64,000 nt of DNA from Eublepharis macularius (Eukaryota; Chordata; Lepidosauria; Squamata; Eublepharidae), in NCBI RefSeq assembly GCF_028583425.1, contig NC_072806.1, forward strand, positions 31,914,001-31,978,000, in the 5' to 3' direction. Below the pieces are notes generated by a model. It was not told where the DNA came from, made no database searches, and was given only the letters and a program-made list of their open reading frames with translations. This document shows positions 1 through 11,390 of the stretch, one piece after another. The stretch's first letter is position 1, and each line of letters starts with the position of its first letter. A program made the translations under genes and the position numbers.

Positions 1-2811
1 ATGCGATTCACACTGTGCCCCTGCTGCCACTAAAAAAACCCCAAAGCAGACTTAGGGGGTTGAAGCCAAGCTGAGGAATTAGGAGGGGCTGCTCCACTTT
101 TGCCCTTTCTCCATTTTTACATACAAAATGGTACCCCCTCCCTTCCCAGCCACTTTTCAACCCATGAGGGAAAAGGTGGGGATACTTCTAGCTTTCCCCA
201 GATGGGTGAGGAAGGGGGAAGCCGCTGGGGCATTTTGAATGGGAAAATAAATGGAGGGGAAAGAGTTATGCACTCTCCCACCCCCAGTTTTTTTTCTTTT
301 GCCCGCAGAATGAAATTAAATCATGTTGCAGCCTGAACAGCTATGATACAATCAATCCAGAAAACAGACACGTTTGGTTAGTTTCTTGAGGCAAGACCCA
401 GCCATCACAACAAGTTCCCCTTTCCTCACAGCGACTTGCTGTATTAATTCTGGCTGAAAGGGGGAGTGTACAAACTCTTCCTCTCTATTACCCAGGGAAA
501 TGGGATCTTCTTCATGAAAGGGAGTTTGGTGAACCCAGGAATTGTATTGCTGTATCAGACCAAACTCCCTCTGCAGAGTCTCTGGCAGCTCACAAGAAGG
601 GTGTGAAGGAAAAAGTCATTGATCTTTGTCATATGACCCTCAGAGGTAGGCTGCTTCTGAACATGGAGGATCTATTTAACTCTCAGCTCTAACCCGTTTT
701 GTTAAAGAGGCATAAATGTTTGTGGCCATCCCCCTTTACATCTTTTGTACTAGTGAACGTCACAATTTAATTTTGGGCTTTGCAAAAAAGTGGGGTTTTT
801 TTGCTTGTCCCAAGCTTTCGGCCCATTGTCATATTTGGGAGATTTCCTCCTACCCGACATCAGTGTCTGGTATTATAAGAAAGATTTCTCTATCCAGTGT
901 CTCATCATTATTAACAATTTTAGAAACTATTGTCCTCCCCACCCACCCCTGTTCAGTCATGTTTTTCTCTGGCACCATTTTTTTCTCCCAGAGAAGGTGC
1001 TCCACACACACACCCTCGACTTGGTGGATTTCCCCTTTCTGCCCCTTTTCCTCCTCTGTGAAAGACTTTTTGAGATGGGCAACCAGAATCATACAGAGTA
1101 TTCTAAATGCAGCAGCACCACAGATTACAGCACTTGCAGTTTTAAATTAAATCCTTTTCCTGATAACCTCTAACATGGAATTTTAAGAGCGCAACACAGT
1201 GGTGGCGTTGAATTGGAAAAGATCTGTTCACTAATATGTTCAGAATATACCGTCTGGAACCAATATACAAGCCCCTTATAACATCATAGCCAAACCCAAA
1301 GTGTTCAAATCTCCCTCAGTCACTAAATTCACTGGATATCCTTTTGCATATTATTTGCTGTCAACCTGGCCTACCTCACAGAGTTGTTGTGAGGATAAAG
1401 GGAGATAATCCCATAGATACAGTGCGCTGAGCTCCTTTGTGTGGGGATGGGATTCACATACTCCTTTGTCACACAAATCCTCTTTTCTTTCCAGCATTTG
1501 TACATGAATGTTCTTTTAAAACTTTTTTAGACTTACTAAAGTCACTATAAAATGTATCCTAACATCTACCTAGATTTCCAATAGTTTACCTCATCAAAAA
1601 AGAATACCACATCATAACTCTCCTGGACAATGCCAAATTTCTCAACACCAGGATTTCAACCCAGAAACTCCCATTTTGGTTCTATTGCAAAAACTGGACC
1701 CAGAGGTTTTTATTTGCACACCTGTTTCTTTTCCTTGGTGCCAATTTTTCCCAATAAACTTAAGCAATTTAGTATTGCATCAATTGCATATCAATGATAT
1801 AAAAGAAACAAACTTCTCAGGAACGTGAGAAACAAAAACAGAAAGGGCATCTCCTTCTATTTTTAAATGTCACAGATTTACATTCTTTTTCTCATATGTT
1901 ATTTATTAAAGCCTTATTATCTTGTTTATCCCGTGTGGTTTATAGGGATCCCACCCCCATCCCCCAATACACAGTGGCTTGCAATACACTTAAAAATGAC
2001 AGAAAATATATTCCAAAGGAATATCATCTGAATGAAAAGGCAAGAGTGTCCGGAGTTGAAAGAAGCTGTTATTCTTAGATCCAAAAGCTTGCCAAAATTG
2101 ACAGATCTTCAGTGGCTTTTTACAAACTGGAGCCAGGTGGGCTTTCTTGGGAAGGGAATCCAGTTACCAGAAAAGAGAAATATATTTTGGAGACTTACCG
2201 CTGTTAATGAATCCCCATCTGCTGAAAGAAGGGAAAAAAGGGGGACAGAATCTCCCCCCAAATCCAGGCTGTTATTGATTCAGTTGCAACAACCTCCAAA
2301 GTGTGAAACTGCCAAATAAATATACAGTCTCTTGTCGCTTAAAATAATCCCAGTAACGTGAGGCACCCTTCCTGTCACTTGGCTGACTTGTGGGTGCAGT
2401 TTCCCTGCCTAAGTATAGTGTTAAGAAGCTTTCAACTACACCTGATCTAAGAGAGAGACAAACGGGCTTGACCAGAAATCTCTTGGCTACTCATTGCTGG
2501 GGAGGATGGTACCTTTGACAATTACACATGAAAACAAGACTGAGTCATATGGTGACGAGTTCAGAACTCCTGTACATTATTTAAATGCATGATGGCTTTT
2601 GCAATTTGGATTTTTTCCCCCTTCCCCTTTTTTTGGAAAGCAAAGAAGTTACAGTTAAAGAAAGCTCTGCTGGTGTTGCCAGGCTGGGCAAGCCTAGCTG
2701 GTTTGTGCACATTAGGATTCTGAAATGCTTCCATACATTCATGTCATCATTTCTGTGATGGCTCCATAAGACGTAGCAAAACCTCAATGAGGGAGGCCAC
2801 TTGAGGCCACC
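1..2811. other. No gene seen; AT-rich, mostly unclassified
   Basis: No exon or long repeat is recognisable. A worn SINE-like tract (cctacctcacagagttgttg) lies near 1370-1445. Open frames here are short and show no family resemblance. Confidence 0.6.
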
Positions 2812-2814
2812 AGC

Positions 2815-3029
2815 TAGGCTTGCCAGCTCCTGGTTGTGAAATTCCTGGAGATTTGGGAGATGGAACTTGGAGAGGGTAGGGTTTGGGGAGGGACCTCAGC
2901 TGGGTATCATGCTATAGAGTCCACCTTCCAAGGAAGCCATATTCTCCAGGGGGAAGCGATATTTATCGCCTGGAGATCAGTTGTAATTCTGGGAAATCTC
3001 CAGCTACCACCTGGAGGCTGGCAACCCTA
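2815..3029 (+). mobile_element. TA-flanked MITE, copy 1
   Basis: Short non-autonomous element with inverted ends (TAGGSTTGCCAGC / GCTGGCAACCCTA) flanked by TA, as in Tc1/mariner-type elements. The inside has the recurrent motifs ATTCCTGGAGATTT and GATCAGTTGTAATTC. Nine copies are in the window; open frames across them are not genes. Confidence 0.8.
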
Positions 3030-3198
3030 CCACCAGCCCCAGCTGATTTCCCCACCCTATTTTGCCACTTTTCACTGCCCCCACCCAGAAGGTAGATGGG
3101 ATTACACTCTTCCCCCTTCGTTCCCCAGAAATTTGAAGCTACACATTTCCTAGCTCCCAGTGTTTGGATGAATAGGAAGCCCTGTTGGGCAGGCACAG

Positions 3199-3370
3199 TT
3201 ACGTATTATGTATGAGCTCTCCCTCCTGGGTGAAGGTAGCAGAGCCAACCCTGATAGTGAGCGGGAGACAGCGGAAGCCGCGGACCCCAAAATCCACCAC
3301 CTGAGGGCCACGCCTCATCATGGCCTCCTTCTGCAGCTCGAAGGCATTAGAGGCTTTAATTTCCTTTTCT
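3199..3370 (-). other. Unassigned coding-like GC-rich stretch
   Basis: A minus-strand open frame reads NAFELQKEAMMRRGPQVVDF, GVRGFRCLPLTIRVG, then TFTQEGELIHNT and a stop. It looks protein-like but I recognise no family. The upstream side is cut by a MITE at about 3371. It may be a gene fragment, an old retrocopy or chance. Confidence 0.25.
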
Positions 3371-3490
3371 GAGGTCCAAGCTACAAGTGACAAATGACAC
3401 TTGAACAGCAAGTGGATTGAGTGGAGGGCAAGTGAACAGGGAGAAATACACTTGCCGTTCAAGTGTCATTCGTCACTTGTAGCTTCGCCC
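3371..3490. mobile_element. GCCAAGCTACAAGTGA palindromic MITE, short copy
   Basis: Inverted ends CCAAGCTACAAGTGAC and GTCACTTGTAGCTT enclose CACTTGAAC/GTTCAAGTG arms. It belongs to the family also seen at 7980, 49778, 55493 and in the 48.5-49.6 kb array. Confidence 0.7.
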
Positions 3491-3920
3491 TCATTCTGAC
3501 AAATTTGGTTGTCAAATGTGGATTCTTATGGCTCTTATAGGAAGGCACTTTTTTGCTTTAGCCTCTAGGAAAATCAGAGCAAATGCTCCGCTTTCCAAGA
3601 AAGCAGTTAGATGAAATGATAGGTAACTTTTGAGTCTGGATGAGAAATTTTAGAGATGGTTGTAATACTTAAAATTTTTTTAAAAATTAGGGCTGTAAAT
3701 TTATAAGGCCTATGGCCATATAAAATAAACTTATTACCTACCTACCTACCAGAACAATACGTATATCGCCTTCTTTTCACTGTACTGCCGGTGATCTGTT
3801 ATGGTGTTCAGCTTCCATCATTTGTTATCAATTGTAGTTGTTTGGATCGTGATCATAGAATGCAAACTTATGGCCTTGCCTATGTGGTGCCCACCGCTAT
3901 TTCCCACTGCTTATCAGGCC
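3491..3920. other. No repeat or gene recognised
   Basis: AT-rich stretch with a short CTAC microsatellite near 3737-3750. Confidence 0.5.
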
Positions 3921-4139
3921 TAGGGTTGCCAGCTCCAAGTTAGGAAATTCCTGGAGATTTTGGGGGTGGGGGCTGGAGAAAGCAGGGTTTGGAGAGAGGA
4001 AGAACCTCAGGAAGGTATAATGCCACAGAGTCCACCCTCCAAAGCAGCCATTTTCTCCAGGGGAACTGATCTCTGTGGCCTAGAGATCAGTTGTAATTCT
4101 GGGAGATCTCCAGCCACCACTTGGAGCCTGGTTACCCTA
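3921..4139 (+). mobile_element. TA-flanked MITE, copy 2
   Basis: Starts TAGGGTTGCCAGC and ends GGTTACCCTA, with the same inner motifs as copy 1. Only about 90 bp separate it from copy 3. Confidence 0.8.
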
Positions 4140-4230
4140 CCAAATGTATGGGGTGGGCACTGCCCTGCTAAGTTTTCCTTAGTTGGGTGAGAGGTGGTCC
4201 TAGCCAATAAGCAACCAGGGAGGCTGTGCC

Positions 4231-4449
4231 TAGCGTTGCCAGGTCCAGGTTGGGAAATTCCTGGAGATTCTACGGGTGGAGCCTTGAGAGGGTGGGGTTT
4301 GGGGAGGGGAGGGGCCTCAGCTGGGTACACGGCCATAGAGTTCACCCTTCATAGCAGCCATTTTCTCCAGGGGAAGTAATCTCTGTCACCTGGAGATCAG
4401 TTGTAATTCCAGGAGCTCTCCAGCTACCACTTGGAGGCTGGTAACCCTA
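4231..4449 (+). mobile_element. TA-flanked MITE, copy 3
   Basis: Starts TAGCGTTGCCAGG and ends GGTAACCCTA. Length 219, the same as copies 2 and 7. Confidence 0.8.
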
Positions 4450-5014
4450 GCTGTGCCAGGCCCTGCAGTGAGGGGCGGGGGGCTGCCTACGGACCCGCCA
4501 CCCTGGATGGAAGGGCGAGGGGAAGACGAGCAGCAGCTTCCCAATGTTGTCACTCATGGCCACCTTGTTCAGGGATCATGCTGCTCACATTTTCCCAGAA
4601 TCGCTTAGGCTGCCCCTGGGGCAGTCTTACAATATTACAGGGGATGGCCTGAGCAGGAGGAAGTTCTCTTGCGATTTTGATTGGCAGGAGGATGCCCTTG
4701 CATCACCCAATCATAGAGCAGCCTTGAAATAATCCAACCAGTTTGGCTTCCACGGTAACAAGGTCCCAATTAAGCATCCCCAAAAACTGCTGATGGAAAA
4801 CTCGAGGTTGCACAACTGTCAGCTATAATTATGACAACAAAGAAGAGCTTTGCCCTCATTAGGAATTTCAGCAGCGCAAGTGGATGCCGGCTGCATCTGT
4901 GGAACTCAAAGGGAGGAGCCGGTGTTTCCGGAAGGAATGATACAAAGGCAACACCAGGAGAACACAGTTGCCAGCTCTGGTTTGGGAATTATTGGAGATT
5001 TAGGGGTAGTGCCT

Positions 5015-5588
5015 CTTGGCAGAGTATGTACACAACAATAGTCATGCAAACTTATTAAAGAGTAAAGAAAGTATATTTAGGAACTAACATACTTTATAGT
5101 TCAAGATGGGTCACCACAGTGTTAGTCTGTAGCAGTAGAAAAGAGCAAGAGTCCAGTAGCACTTATAAGATGAACAAAATTTGGGGTAGCTTTCGTGAGC
5201 CACTACTCATTTCTTCAGATACTTGATAGTAAAGTGGGAAGATATAGACTTCTTGCTATCCAGCTGACTGAGAAAGAGAGGTTCCAAGAAGAAGCAGGAT
5301 ATTGCCCTGGAAGTACCAATCTGGAGATAAGAAGGAAATGACACTCAATAGAAAGACAGGTGCTGTCCTCATATTCCTATCCAGGACCGGATCGAGGGGG
5401 GGCAGGGGGGGTAGTCTGTCCCTGGTGCTGCCGGGAGCGCATGCGCGCTCTGCACGCTCGAACAATCAGACTAGGGTTGCCCTGGGTGCTGGCAACCCTA
5501 GATCCGGCCCTGTTCCTATCTGACTAGCCTCTGCTGTAGGGTCTTCTTCTCTTTCTTTTTGTGCACCAGACATTGCTTCTTTCAACTG
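5015..5588. mobile_element. Solo-LTR-like fossil, carrying two later insertions
   Basis: Shares GGCAGAG, TTTAGGAACTA, AGAAGCAGGATAT, AGGAAATGAC and CACCAGACATTGCT in order with 51709-52037. It is an old, diverged LTR-type repeat, without internal genes. A Penelope-like 3' fragment (about 5108-5225) and a hAT element (5382-5512) sit inside it. Confidence 0.6.
5382..5512. mobile_element. hAT-like CAGGGCCGG family, 131-bp copy
   Basis: Ends CAGGACCGGATC and GATCCGGCCCTG with an exact 8-bp target duplication TTCCTATC (5374-5381 and 5513-5520). No coding capacity. Confidence 0.85.
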
Positions 5589-5890
5589 TGCCCGAGGAAG
5601 GTGGAGTTTGGGGAGGGGAGAGAGATCAGCCAGGATATACTGCTCTAGAGTTCACCTTCTGGAGCTGCCTTCCTGCCAGAGGAATTGACTTCTGCAGCCT
5701 GGAGATCAGGTGCAATTCCTGAAGAACTTCAGGCCCCACCCTGAGGTTGGTAATCCTGTTCAACAGCAAGGAATAGTAAAACAATTATTCATATGCGGGT
5801 GGAGCTGGGGTTACCACTATGCCCCTCTTTCCTATGTGAAATGCTAGTGGGTAAGTGATGGGCATGGGAATGGGCAAATGCCCAGTTCCC

Positions 5891-6109
5891 CTGGTTGCCA
5901 GCCTCCAGGAGGTGGCTGGAGATTTCCTGGAATTACAACTGATCTCCAGGCGACAGAGACCAGTTCCCCTGGAGAAAATGGCTGCTTTGGAAGGTGGACT
6001 GTATGGCATTATACCATTCTGAGGCCCGTCCCCTCCCCAAACCTCACCCTCTCCAGGCTCCACCCCCCAAAATCTCCAGGAATTTCCCAACCTGGACCTG
6101 GCAACCCTA
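5891..6109 (-). mobile_element. TA-flanked MITE, copy 5
   Basis: Reversed copy beginning GGTTGCCAGCCTCC and ending GGCAACCCTA. Inner motifs CAACTGATCTCCAG and AATCTCCAGGAATTT are clear. Confidence 0.75.
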
Positions 6110-6466
6110 CACAATTTCACTTCTTTCTGTTCCACCCTCCTTCCCAGCTGCTTCTCTTCCATGTATCTTAGACCATCACCATGAGCAGATCAGAGGCAAG
6201 GTCTACACACCTGCGTTGCCTCTTCTGCCCCACAGTCCTGAAACCTCTCATAACTTCCAAGGAGGAATGATTCTTCCCAAACTCAAAGTTTCATTCTATG
6301 ACCGATTAGGAATTAGTAAATCCTGCTATCATCATCAATTTATTCTGCTTATATGACCATAGGCCTTAAACCTAATTTAACATAATTAAAATCAAATATT
6401 AATATATAATCACCAGATAACATTACATTAAAAATACAAGAACAGAAAGTGAATGATAAATAGTAA

Positions 6467-6693
6467 CAGGGCTTTTTTCAGCTGAAACACAGTGGAACAG
6501 AGTTCTGGAACCTCTTGAAAATGGTCACATGGCTGGTGGCCCCACCCCCTGATCTCCAGACAGAGGGGAGCTTAGATTGCCCTCTGTGCCGCTCCAGTGG
6601 AGATCAGGGGGCAGGGCCACCAGCCATGTGACCATTTTTGCCAAGGGCAACCCACTGAGTTCTACCACCTCTTTTCCCAGAAAAAAAGCCCTG
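6467..6693 (-). mobile_element. hAT MITE family A, copy 1
   Basis: Ends CAGGGCTTTTTTC and GAAAAAAAGCCCTG with an exact 8-bp duplication AATAGTAA on both sides (6459-6466, 6694-6701). CAGGG termini and 8-bp duplications are hAT hallmarks. The inside folds back on itself through two GTCACATGGC / GCCATGTGAC arms. Confidence 0.9.
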
Positions 6694-7169
6694 AATAGTA
6701 ATACTTTACAGAGTAAATATTAAATAGAACCCGTATAACTAAAATTCAGCATTTAAATGTAAGGAGAATCAAAACTTTACAGATTCTAAGTGCAAATGAC
6801 AGCACAGAGTCTCACCTAAAAACTAGTTTGAGACTGATTTTGGTGTGAATCCTACTAGAACAACAACTACTACTAAATAATAAATAAATTAATAGTAATA
6901 ATAATGTTGATAGCAGACAATATCATAGTAAATTGCAAGCAAAATTTGATATGTTTGAAATTCAGTATCAGCATTCACAAAAAATAATTCTAAATGGCAA
7001 ATGTAACCAAAATATTGGCCCCACCATCTGTTTTGTTCCTTTCAGATCAGATACAAATAGGGACTATAGACTATACTACTCTTTAATATCTGTTGCTGTA
7101 AGTATGCTCCTTCTAGGTAATTTTATTTTTTAACGTCATGTTTACATGCTTAGGCTTTGTTTCAGCATT

Positions 7170-7565
7170 ATTATCAGCTTTAAGACTAACCAACTTTATT
7201 GTAGCATAAGCTTTCAAGAACCACAGTTCTCCTCATCAGGGCCGATTCCAGACGGCCCTCTGCATTCCGAAACGTCGCACATCGTCGCGCAGAAAACGCG
7301 AAATATCGCGTTTTCTCACGCGAGTTTTGCGCGAGGTCGCGCAAAACTCGTGCGAGAAAATGCGATATTTCGCGTTTTCCGCGTGACGACGCGCGACGTT
7401 TCGGAATGCAGTGGGCCGTCTGGAATCAGCCCAGATCTGACGAAGAGAGCTGTGGTTCTCAAAAGCTTATGCTACAATAAAGTTGGTTAGTCTTAAAGGT
7501 GCTACTGGACTCTTTACTATTTTGTGACGACAGACTAACATGACGAATTCCTCTAGATCTATTAT
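7170..7565. mobile_element. Penelope-like 3' repeat, inverted pair, split by a CpG-rich fold-back
   Basis: The left arm (CTAACCAACTTTATTGTAGC ...) and right arm (GACGAAGAGAGCTGTGG ... AATAAAGTTGGTTAGTC) are the same repeat head to head, with 7239-7432 inserted at the junction. The class is inferred from the ribozyme-like core shared with the Penelope fragment at 26 kb. Confidence 0.6.
7239..7432. mobile_element. CpG-rich fold-back element
   Basis: An almost perfect inverted repeat of about 95-base arms, ending GGGCCGATTCCAGACGGCC and its complement. The inside is CGCG-rich (GCGAAATATCGCG) in an otherwise CpG-poor setting, which suggests recent arrival. Its end motif matches the right end of the 44386-45119 element. 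No target duplication is clear. Confidence 0.75.
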
Positions 7566-7704
7566 CAGCTTTGTATCTGCTTGTTTCCAAATGTCCTTAT
7601 CCCAAATTCTATTGCACACTGTTTATTGGATGTTCCATCCTGTTGATTTTATTTGACTTATGCTATGTAATCTGCAGGGAGTCTCAGTGAGAAAGGCAGA
7701 CACA

Positions 7705-7734
7705 AACAAACAAACAAACAAGCAAACAAACAAA
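7705..7734. repeat. CAAA microsatellite
   Basis: Short run of CAAA units directly before a small fold-back element. Confidence 0.85.
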
Positions 7735-7869
7735 GGCCGTTTTCACATGTCTTACCAGCTCCAGCACATTGCGCAAAGCTCCCGCAAGGACAGTGTCGTC
7801 CTGGTGCGATTTCCTGGTTCTCGTACGAAATCGCACCAGGAAGAAGCGGTAAGACGTGTGAAAATGGCC
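7735..7869. mobile_element. Small fold-back MITE (GGCCGTTTTCACA ends)
   Basis: Ends GGCCGTTTTCACATGTCTTA and TAAGACGTGTGAAAATGGCC are inverted copies. The inner arms (CCTGGTGCGATTTC / GAAATCGCACCAGG) also pair, forming a second hairpin. Confidence 0.75.
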
Positions 7870-7979
7870 AAAGTATATCCCAGAAGGATTTTTGCCTACT
7901 TCCTCACCTTGAATAGGAGATTATCAGAGATGGCAAAGAGGCGCTTTGGTGAACAGACAGATGTGCTGCTGTTAAACTG

Positions 7980-8161
7980 AGAGCCAAGCTACAAGTGACG
8001 AATGACACTTGCCTGGCAAGTGAACAGACTCACGTGTATTCCGCCCTGTTCACTTGCCCTCCACTTGATCGAGTGGAGCGCAAGTGAATGGCAAGTGAAC
8101 AGGGAGGAAAACACGTGAGTCTGTTCACTTGCCAGGCAAGTGTCATTCGTAGCTTGGCTCT
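7980..8161. mobile_element. AGAGCCAAGCTACAAGTGA palindromic MITE
   Basis: Inverted ends AGAGCCAAGCTACAAG and AGCTTGGCTCT; CACTTGCC/GGCAAGTG and ACTCACGTG/CACGTGAGT arms make the whole 180 bp a hairpin. Confidence 0.85.
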
Positions 8162-8169
8162 GATTCTCA

Positions 8170-8930
8170 TAAACCAGGGAGAGGCAGATACCTTGATTCC
8201 CAAACCAGTGCTGGAATACAGTCCTCTAATATAGGGCTGTCTTCAGGGGGCAACACTGGGCAGCTGCTGGGGCAGAGCCAACCCCTGAAACTTGCAAGAG
8301 CGCAGCAGCATGTTGTAGCCATTACCACTTGCTTTCTCTCTCTGGGCCCTCTCACCCTCGAAGTGCGTGTTGGGTGGCTCTTCCTCTTCCTCGCCCTGCC
8401 AGACAACAGAAGTTGGAAGTGTGGGGCTGTCATCCAAAGAGGGCCAACTCCCCACTTTGCTACAACTGGGCTTGCTGCCCAGAGGAGAGGAACAAGAGGG
8501 CAGAGGTGGGAGGGCAGCGGCTGCTCCTAGCTGCCCTCGGCACTTGCTCCAGGAGGTGAATGGGCAAGGATGGAGAAGTGGCATCCAGGAGACGTTTTTA
8601 CCAGCAACACCTGGAGGACGGAGCAGGGTACGACACCTCCATGTTCCTCGGAGCCCCTTTGGCAGGATCAGAAGGAAGGGAAAAGAGCCATGATCGGCCC
8701 CAGGTGCCTCTTGCAAGAAATGGGAGAACATCCCAGCGGGTGGGGAGGGGGCAAGGCGTTGATCCTAAGCAGACGAATTGGGGGTTCACCAGTACACAGG
8801 ATAGTCCCTCTTTTCACTTGTCAGGTCAGAGGGTGCTGTGCGACTTTTAGTTATTTTAAGTGGAAGATTTGTCATTTAGAGATGGAAATGTTTCCTGACC
8901 CTCAGAATGTTTCTCAGAGGTAGAAAATCA
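8170..8930. other. GC-rich unassigned region, open on several frames
   Basis: Open frames of 76-162 codons overlap on both strands with no recognisable domain. GC-rich sequence stays open by chance, so I do not call a gene. No mobile-element ends were recognised. Confidence 0.35.
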
Positions 8931-8974
8931 AGGCCAGATGTTTTCTTCTTGTTTGGTGTCTTATTGCGAAAGAT

Positions 8975-9187
8975 CCAGAGGAGTTAGCCGTGTTAGTCTG
9001 TAGTAGCAAAATCAAAAAGAGTCCAGTAGCACCTTTAAGACTAACCAACTTTATTGTAGCATAAGCTTCCGAGAATCACAGTTCTCTTCGTCAGATGCAT
9101 CTGACGAAGAGAACTGTGATTCTCGAAATCTTATGCTACAATAAAGTTGGTTAGTCTTAAAGGTGCTACTGGATTCTTTTTGTTACT
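8975..9187. mobile_element. Penelope-like 3' repeat, head-to-head inverted pair
   Basis: Two copies meet at about 9096-9101 (TCAGATGCATCTGA). Each carries CTGACGAAGAGAACTGTGAT, AATAAAGTTGGTTAGTCTTA and GGTGCTACTGGA. The left arm also keeps the outer end CTGTAGTAGCAAAATC. Confidence 0.7.
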
Positions 9188-9484
9188 GAGAAAGGAAGCT
9201 TTAAAAAAGAAAAGAAAATGTCATTCTTTTGACTGGGAACACTCACTTCTGTTTGTTATAGGTTGTCTCACGCATCTGTCAAGATTTTGCTCTGGTACAT
9301 ACCTGCCCATCAATTATGATCATTTTCACAGGCCCTGCTCCACCTTCCCTATGGGGTGAAGCAGGTTGGCATGAGAAGCAAAGACTTCTCAGTTGGGGTA
9401 TCCAGAATATGAACCACTTTCCTCAAGCTACTTTCCAGTAGCAAGCCTGTTGAATGTTCAATGGTGGGTGAAAATGTATTTATT

Positions 9485-9705
9485 GAGAGCCAGTTTGGTG
9501 TAGTGGTTAAGAGTGGTGGGACTCTAATCTGGAGAACTGGGTTTGATTACCTACTTCTCTGCCTGAAGCCAGCTGGGAGACCTTGGGTCAGTCACAGCTT
9601 TTTCAGAGCTCTCTCAGCCCCACCCACGTCACATACTTTGTAAACCGCTCTGTGTGGGTGTTAAGTTGTCCTGAAGGGTGGTAGATAATTCGAATGTTGT
9701 TATTT
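9485..9705 (+). mobile_element. tRNA-derived squamate SINE
   Basis: Starts AGCCAGTTTGGTGTAGTGGT with tRNA-like A and B box regions (GGGTTTGATTA), then CTGGGAGACCTTGGGTCA, and ends TTAAGTTGTCCTGAAGGGTG. The same family recurs through the window. Confidence 0.85.
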
Positions 9706-10020
9706 GTCCAGATCTTCCTCTCGCTTCTTCCCTCTTGTTATATTTTGCCTGGAGAATATTAACCAATGTTAATGCTGCCTAATATATCTTGGGTATATCT
9801 GATTATATATATGTGATTTTAATCTCTGCTGTATTAATTTTAATTGCTGGTTTCTAATTTTTAATATTTTTTATGTTGCTGATGCTGTTTTTAAATTTTT
9901 GTTGTTAATATGGATTTTTGTTTTGTCAGTGTTTGGTTGTAATTTGTATTTGCTTTTAATTGTAAACTACCCCAAGACCCACCTGGTTGGGGACAAGAAA
10001 CACATTTTTAAAAAAATAAG
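9706..10020 (+). mobile_element. L2/CR1-type LINE 3' untranslated end
   Basis: AT-rich tract of TTTTAAT repeats ending TGTAAACTACCCCAAGACCC and a poly-A-like tail, typical of L2/CR1-group 3' ends. Confidence 0.55.
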
Positions 10021-10785
10021 CAACATACAAAGCTTGTGTTCGCACATAAGCTTAATCAAATAAAAGGAAGATGATTAAGCAGCTGAAATTATATAATGAT
10101 TTGACCGTCCAAATTTTAAAAAGCTCAACATTTTAAAAAGCTACCTGTTCTAATAACTGCAAAATCTGTCCTCAAGATTGTAGGAATGGCCTTATGGGAT
10201 CACACAAAAGCCCACCTAGTCCAATATTTTGTCTCTTTAAAAAAAAACTATTTAAGAAAGAAAAAATAAAAATTACAAATAACAATAGAAACAGAAAGTG
10301 CATAGAACCTTATACAAAATAGATTGAAGCTGCTTAGGAGATGTGAGCACAATATATAACAAAACTTGATATGATACTTTAACCTCTCCTTCAAATTAAT
10401 CTGTTATAAAAAAGGAAGGGTAAGTAGATTATAGTACTTCTAAATAGAGTATATAATAATATATTTTAAAGATTTTTTAGGGTGGGACTTTGGACATTTT
10501 ATATTCCGCATTGTGTTCGACTCACAATTGGTATATTAGTTTATTAGTTTAACTGTTTAGCTTAGTTGTTAGTCAGTGTTTTGTCTCTAATAGTGGACAG
10601 CTAGGAGTCACAGAGCCTGGCTGCCATCATGGCGCATGGTGCATAGGCGAGCATGAATTCTAAATAATCTAGAAACATTCTTGGAAGAACTAAGGCCTCC
10701 TCAAGAAACCAGACTATGAAGCTTGTGGGGTGACCAGCATCTCTCAGCTGAGTCTACCTCACTGAATTATTGTGAGTATAAAATG
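10021..10785. other. AT-rich, nothing recognised
   Basis: No exon or mobile-element ends seen. Confidence 0.5.
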
Positions 10786-11044
10786 CAGGGCTTTTTTTCT
10801 GGGAAAAGAGGTGGTGGAACTCAGGACTGCACAATGACGTCACTTTGGGTCAGCTGGAACAAGGGGGGAGTTTTTGAAAGTTTAAATTGCCCTCGGCGAA
10901 AATGGTCACATGGCCATGCGGTGTGGAGGGCAATCTCAACTCCCCTCTGTCCGGAGATCAGGGGGCGGGGCCACCAGCTATGTGACCATTTTCAAGAGGT
11001 GCCGGAACTCCTTTCCACCGCATTCCTGCTGAAAAAAAGCCCTG
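10786..11044 (+). mobile_element. hAT MITE family A, copy 2
   Basis: Ends CAGGGCTTTTTTTCTGGG and GAAAAAAAGCCCTG. The target duplication is worn. Inner arms GGTCACATGGC / GCTATGTGACC fold back. Confidence 0.85.
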
Positions 11045-11390
11045 ATATAAGAGAAGAAAGGAAATCAAGTAAGTTGGCTTGAACTTCTTGGAGACAGAGA
11101 GAGACAGAAATGTGAGGGCTAGAGATACAGAGCCCACTGAGTAACCCACATTATTGTTGATATGTGTGTGGCTCTTACAGAGTGAGGTAGGCAAATTTAA
11201 ATAAGTCCTAGTGCAGAGGAATAATAAAATATTTCACTTGTGAGGGGAAAATCAGAGAGAGGGACAAGATGATGTTGCTGTCAGTGGCTTTCAGCTCTTG
11301 AAGCTTTCCATTGTAGAAGTGGCCATGGGGATTCATATAATGGAGGGGGCCAAAACTTGCACCCAGAGTGACAGCCGCAATCCCATTTAG

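Larger units (their letters stand above)
4970..5755 (+). mobile_element. TA-flanked MITE, copy 4, split by an LTR
   Basis: The left part (4970-5014, TTGCCAGCTC ... GGGGTAGTGCCT) and right part (about 5589-5755, GGTGGAGTTTGGGGAGG ... GGTTGGTAATCC) are halves of one element, separated by the LTR-like insertion. Confidence 0.7.

Noticed and set aside
8243-8731. 162-codon minus frame
   Set aside because: Five overlapping frames on both strands in GC-rich DNA, no domain or splice signals, so not called as a gene.
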